From: Bacteroides sp. CAG:545
GTDB taxonomy: Bacteria; Bacteroidota; Bacteroidia; Bacteroidales; UBA932
Length of the DNA: 64,000 nt
Direction: 5' to 3'
Assembly (NCBI GenBank): GCA_000432515.1
Contig: HF996009.1
Span: 1 to 64,000 of the forward strand
The notes beneath the pieces are model-generated. The model searched no databases. It was not told the origin of the DNA and saw nothing but the letters and a program-made list of their open reading frames with translations. Positions within the stretch are counted from its first letter, which is position 1. Every line of letters starts with the position of its first letter. Shown here in pieces: positions 60,279 through 64,000 of this stretch. The position numbers and the translations under genes were made by a program.

Positions 60279-62537
60279 TTGAATAAAGAGTTCGCACAGC
60301 AAGATAGCCCGAGAACCCCGAAATATTCTGCGATAGTCACAATAAAATATGCTCCGTCCCATAATAATACTCTTCAGAAACCGCTTATTGTTGTAGAAGG
60401 TTTTGATTCGACAATTCTGTTCCCTACTTACGAAGATGATGTAGAAAAGATTTATGGAAGAAGTAATTTATATTCATTTCTACAAGATAGCGGACTATAC
60501 TTCAATTATTTTAAAGAGAACTATGATATAGTATATGTTGATTGGAATACTCCAGAAGTCAGTATAGATAGTAATTCATCCCTGTTAAGGATGATAATTA
60601 GATGGGTGAATTCTCAGAAAGTGACGGATGAAAAAAAAATTATTATAGCACAAAGTATGGGCGGCCTCATCGCCCAACAGGCTCTTTGTATAATGGAGGC
60701 TATAGAGAAAGAGCATCAGACCCGTATGTTTGTAAGTTATGATGTTCCATATTTTGGAGTGAATATTCCTATAGGGCTACAGGGTTTTGTGCACTCTTTT
60801 TTTGAGTATGCAACGCATTTTGGACTTACTACGGTGAACTCATTGTCATCTGACTGGTGGTATTTTGGGAAATCCGATATCTTGAGTTATCTATATGAAG
60901 TTTTATACAATAATAGTCTGTCTGCGCATGAAATGATGATGCAGGTGATGAAATCTGATGGTACTATAGTGGATAATCGCACTGTTTTGCAACAGAATTT
61001 TAAGAAGAGAGGGCTTCCTAAAGGCGATGTTGGTAGTCCTATTGTAAATATTGGGTTCTCAAACGGAGTTGGTTCTAGTTTGTATCCGGTTCTTGACAAT
61101 GGTAATTTATTGTATATAAATGGTGAACTTGAACCTAAGTATTGGGCTTCGTTGTTCTTGTCGCTAATCTATGATTTTAATGGTCCGATTAAAACGCTGA
61201 CTGATAATAACAGGTGGATAAAACATCTTTTGGCTTTGCCAGGAAAAAGCCGTCTGAGCCTTAATGCATATGCAAAAGCAAGTACAAGTGTAGGAAACCA
61301 GAAAATCTCAGCAATTGAAATAGTGTACAGGAAAAAACTTCTCGGCTTAATAAAAATCAAAATACCTGTATTCTCATCGTCGTGCACATTAAATATAAGT
61401 GACGATTATGACACTTATTATGGTTCGGGATATTCTTTAAGTCCGATTGAAAGTTTGTCACAATATTTGACTTCAGATGGCAATTCTTATGACTTCGGAT
61501 TGGCTGCAAAGGAAAAGTGGGGACGTTATGATTTTTCTGCGAACCTTGTTTCTGGTTTTATGTTTGTTCCAACAGCTAGTGCCTTGGCTGTAGGTGGAGG
61601 GTCTCGCTCTTTGAATAAATCGGACTTCCAGAATTATGCATACTATAATGGTAATAGTGATGATATTCCGTTTGACCAGTACATGTGTTCATCAACATCA
61701 AATTCTCACATTGGTTTTGATGATGAACTCTATGGGCTTATGAAGAATAATTTATTCGTCATTTCTGGCCCTCAAATCCCAGTTACCGGAGATAAATATG
61801 TTGTTAAAGGTTTAGATGAGAAAATTGAAGTCAGTTGGAGCAGTTCAAAATCTTGGATGACGTTCTCACATGACGGAACTGTAACTATTGATAAAGATAA
61901 AGCTGACGGTGTCGTGGAAATAACGGCCACATGGTCTGAAGGACATAATTCATATTCTAAATCTAAGAAGGTTATTGCTGGAATTCCTGAATTCTCGCTT
62001 GATTTGGGACGAATTGGTAGTGGACATGGAGCGTGGCTCGAAGTTAAGGTTAATGACCCTGAATTTGTAGAACTGGCGGGAGATGATTTGAAATATCTTT
62101 GGAGACGTAAAGAGGGAGAGTCTGGCAAAATAGAGTCGTTGGGATTAAGTTCAAATAATCGTCAGATTTATTATGATTTTGATGCTAAAGGTGATGCATG
62201 GTATTATGTGACGTTGTTTTTAGGTGAATATAATTCATCCACACATACTGTGAAAGTGCCATATTATAAGACACTCACAAATCCAAATACCTATTCATAT
62301 AGTGCCACTCTTGATAGCGATGGAGGTGTGTTTCTCTCATCTGATGATAACCAGAAGTTGCCTGAACTTGAGCAGGAACTTATGAGAAGTGAATCACTCC
62401 TTAATGGTATAAAGGCTTTTAAGGAAAAAGATGAGCGTATGACAATCATTCCTGTTGAACTGAATATGGATGGGATGTCACGTACAATACTTGTTAAGAT
62501 TGTGAAAAGTGATGTTCTGAAAGATGCGATTAATTAG
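60279..62537 (+). CDS. C-terminal part of the frameshifted alpha/beta-hydrolase-like protein
   Basis: A 752-aa open frame that begins at a TTG with no sign of a real start; its sense extends upstream to about 60205. It contains KPLIVVEGFDS and the nucleophile-elbow-like IIIAQSMGGLIAQQAL with Ser126 of this frame, as in lipases and esterases. A possible catalytic His is His477 in SNSHIGFDDEL. The C-terminal third (about 500-690) looks like Ig/BACON-type beta domains. Substrate is unknown. The DNA is strongly AT-rich (16 of 60 G+C in line 60481-60540). Confidence 0.65.
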   Translation: MNKEFAQQDSPRTPKYSAIVTIKYAPSHNNTLQKPLIVVEGFDSTILFPTYEDDVEKIYGRSNLYSFLQDSGLYFNYFKENYDIVYVDWNTPEVSIDSNSSLLRMIIRWVNSQKVTDEKKIIIAQSMGGLIAQQALCIMEAIEKEHQTRMFVSYDVPYFGVNIPIGLQGFVHSFFEYATHFGLTTVNSLSSDWWYFGKSDILSYLYEVLYNNSLSAHEMMMQVMKSDGTIVDNRTVLQQNFKKRGLPKGDVGSPIVNIGFSNGVGSSLYPVLDNGNLLYINGELEPKYWASLFLSLIYDFNGPIKTLTDNNRWIKHLLALPGKSRLSLNAYAKASTSVGNQKISAIEIVYRKKLLGLIKIKIPVFSSSCTLNISDDYDTYYGSGYSLSPIESLSQYLTSDGNSYDFGLAAKEKWGRYDFSANLVSGFMFVPTASALAVGGGSRSLNKSDFQNYAYYNGNSDDIPFDQYMCSSTSNSHIGFDDELYGLMKNNLFVISGPQIPVTGDKYVVKGLDEKIEVSWSSSKSWMTFSHDGTVTIDKDKADGVVEITATWSEGHNSYSKSKKVIAGIPEFSLDLGRIGSGHGAWLEVKVNDPEFVELAGDDLKYLWRRKEGESGKIESLGLSSNNRQIYYDFDAKGDAWYYVTLFLGEYNSSTHTVKVPYYKTLTNPNTYSYSATLDSDGGVFLSSDDNQKLPELEQELMRSESLLNGIKAFKEKDERMTIIPVELNMDGMSRTILVKIVKSDVLKDAIN

Positions 62538-62550
62538 AAATGTGAATACT

Positions 62551-63228
62551 ATGAAAACTCATAATGGACTAATAATCGTATGCTTGACGATACTGCTATC
62601 TACAGTTCTTTTTACTTCTTGTCACAAATGGTTTCCTCATAATTATGAATATGGGATGTCATTCGAGATTGATGGAGTTGATTTTGAGGTGGAGTCAACT
62701 TACAATAGCACAGGGCTTTGTCTATTCGATACAATGCCGAGAATTGTAGGAACTCAAATGCGGTTGTATTGGTTCTTGCCGTCAGGTTCTAATCCGATGT
62801 CTGGAGTAGCTTATTATCGTATGAATAAGGAACAATATTCGTCAGACGTCGTAAAGGCATGCTGTCCGGCAAGAGTTGAGTTGCGTTTTGATGCGGGGAA
62901 AGAATTCCGCAAGGTCCGTAATGCAGAAGTTATTATTCCGTCAACTGGCAGCTTGACGCTTCTTGGAAAGTTTGCTGATTTGTCGGAAGTTGATTTTTCT
63001 CAAAGCCAAGAGGTTGAGAATTATGCGTTTAAGAGTGATGCTCTTGTCTCTTGCGAAGTTGCTTCTTTTGATGCAGGCTATTTTAAATTGGAGAGCTGTG
63101 ACGTGGATGCCAACGGAAGAGGTACATATGAAGGCAGTTTTGATCTTACATTCAAGGTGGACTTAAATGGCGTTCAACGAGAGGTTCATCTTCAGAATGG
63201 TCATTTCTATAGCCGCAAAAAAGAATAA
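62551..63228 (+). CDS. Lipoprotein of unknown function in the AT-rich segment
   Basis: A 225-aa lipoprotein (lipobox Cys24, LFTSCHK). The start at 62551 is preferred over 62524, which lies inside the preceding gene and gives a poor signal. The rest is beta-rich with no domain I recognise. It is the third gene of the AT-rich group and may act with the hydrolase-like protein; that is inference from position only. Confidence 0.65.
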   Translation: MKTHNGLIIVCLTILLSTVLFTSCHKWFPHNYEYGMSFEIDGVDFEVESTYNSTGLCLFDTMPRIVGTQMRLYWFLPSGSNPMSGVAYYRMNKEQYSSDVVKACCPARVELRFDAGKEFRKVRNAEVIIPSTGSLTLLGKFADLSEVDFSQSQEVENYAFKSDALVSCEVASFDAGYFKLESCDVDANGRGTYEGSFDLTFKVDLNGVQREVHLQNGHFYSRKKE

Positions 63229-63269
63229 TGGCTTGAATTGGAAATTCATATAATTTAATATAATAAAAG

Positions 63270-64000
63270 ATGAAAAAGATTCTTTATCCCGTATGTGTGG
63301 CGGCGGCTGTGCTGTTCGGCGCGGTGTCTTGTCAGAAAGATGCCCCGGCCGTGGACAACACCCCGTCTGTGATTTCTCCGGATGACGGCACTGACGAAGA
63401 GCCTGAGCCGGACCCGAGCGAACTGCTGCCGATCAAGATTGACGCGGATTTTTCAGATTGGGATGCACTCGACGCGTCCAAAGTTGCGGAGACCGTATGT
63501 GCGGAGGATGCGAAATGGAAGGCTCTCAAGAAGATGAGAGTATATGCCAATGACGACTATATCTGGATGTATTTCGAACTTGACGAATCCATGCTCAAGA
63601 CGGATGCCGGCGCGGTCCTCAATGTTTTCTTCAATGCTGACAATGACCCTTCTACCGGAGGGAATCCGCTCGGTGAACATCTCGGGAACGACGTGGACTA
63701 CATGCTTCAGGGATATTGTTATCAGCCGGGTGGCTACTCATCGTGGAGTCCTACATTCTGGCAATACAGCGGCAAAGTCGGTGCTGTCGAATGGAAATGG
63801 GATAACATTTCCGCTTCAGGTATCGGCAGCGGCAGCGGAAAGGCAGGGAAATATGAACTTCAGATCATACGTCTGATGATGGACGTGCCATTTGCGGACA
63901 CATTTACGGTGGGCGTTGACCTTCAGCAGAATTGGATAAGCTCTGGAGTGCTTCCTAATGCGAAAGGCGGCGCAGCCGAGAAACTTGCAGTTACAATCGA
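63270..64000 (+). CDS. Predicted glycan-binding lipoprotein 6, CBM9-like, cut by window end
   Basis: The frame is open from ATG at 63270 to the last base (243 codons and two bases), so the gene is incomplete at its 3' side. It has a lipobox (Cys21, GAVSCQKD), an acidic linker and a module with IKIDADFSDWDALDASKV, VYANDDYIWMYFELD, LNVFFNADNDPSTGGN and VEWKWDN. It belongs to the same group as lipoproteins 4 and 5. Base composition returns to that of the PUL. Confidence 0.7.
   Translation, partial: MKKILYPVCVAAAVLFGAVSCQKDAPAVDNTPSVISPDDGTDEEPEPDPSELLPIKIDADFSDWDALDASKVAETVCAEDAKWKALKKMRVYANDDYIWMYFELDESMLKTDAGAVLNVFFNADNDPSTGGNPLGEHLGNDVDYMLQGYCYQPGGYSSWSPTFWQYSGKVGAVEWKWDNISASGIGSGSGKAGKYELQIIRLMMDVPFADTFTVGVDLQQNWISSGVLPNAKGGAAEKLAVTI

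Overview
The window looks like chromosome of a mid-GC Bacteroidales bacterium. The grounds are three SusC/SusD pairs, many lipoproteins with Bacteroidota-type signal peptides, promoters of the TTG-N19/20-TAnnTTTG type, no Shine-Dalgarno signals, and an ATP synthase operon in the Bacteroidota order (beta, epsilon, a, c, b, delta, alpha, gamma). A Rikenellaceae or Cryptobacteroides-like host is a guess that cannot be settled here.

Layout. 1-1084: repeat-rich DNA without a convincing gene (190-bp, 44-bp, 21-bp and 7-bp direct repeats). 1085-6009: cdaA (c-di-AMP synthesis), mutS2, a YraN-family protein and a mannose-1-phosphate guanylyltransferase-like protein with a degenerate active-site signature. 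6036-10075: a self-contained fragment of the S10 ribosomal cluster (L3, L4, L23, L2, S19, L22, S3) with its own promoter and terminator, lacking rpsJ before it and rplP after it. 10082-10992: an intergenic region with two copies of a 119-nt element whose predicted helices covary, a tiny ORF behind a good promoter, and a 4 x 20 bp array next to the enolase promoter. 10993-12309: eno. 12310-12818: terminator and a 4 x 23 bp array. 12819-19677: ATP synthase. 19734-22461: NamZ-type exo-muramidase and a C1B aminopeptidase.

22744-30798 is a polysaccharide utilization locus (PUL) with SusC, SusD, a GH30 lipoprotein and a two-module glycan-binding lipoprotein, an order like known beta-1,6-glucan loci. 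30965-33235 carries an FHS-type sugar permease and a ROK sugar kinase, which could take up and phosphorylate released monosaccharide.

33489 to the window end is a second, larger glycan locus. It has a GH20 hexosaminidase gene with a frameshift at a G8 tract, a GH109-like alpha-N-acetylgalactosaminidase, SusC/SusD, three glycan-binding lipoproteins with DOMON/CBM9-like modules, a 47-aa peptide gene, a GH31 enzyme fused to DUF5106 and thioredoxin-like domains, two tandem DUF4874/DUF4832 lipoproteins, a second SusC/SusD pair and two more glycan-binding lipoproteins. An AT-rich three-gene insert follows (lipoprotein, frameshifted alpha/beta-hydrolase-like protein, lipoprotein), then a sixth glycan-binding lipoprotein cut by the window end. 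The enzyme set (GH20, GH109, GH31) points to amino-sugar-containing, possibly host O-glycan, substrates; this is inference. No PUL regulator (hybrid two-component system, ECF sigma/anti-sigma or SusR) is visible in the window.
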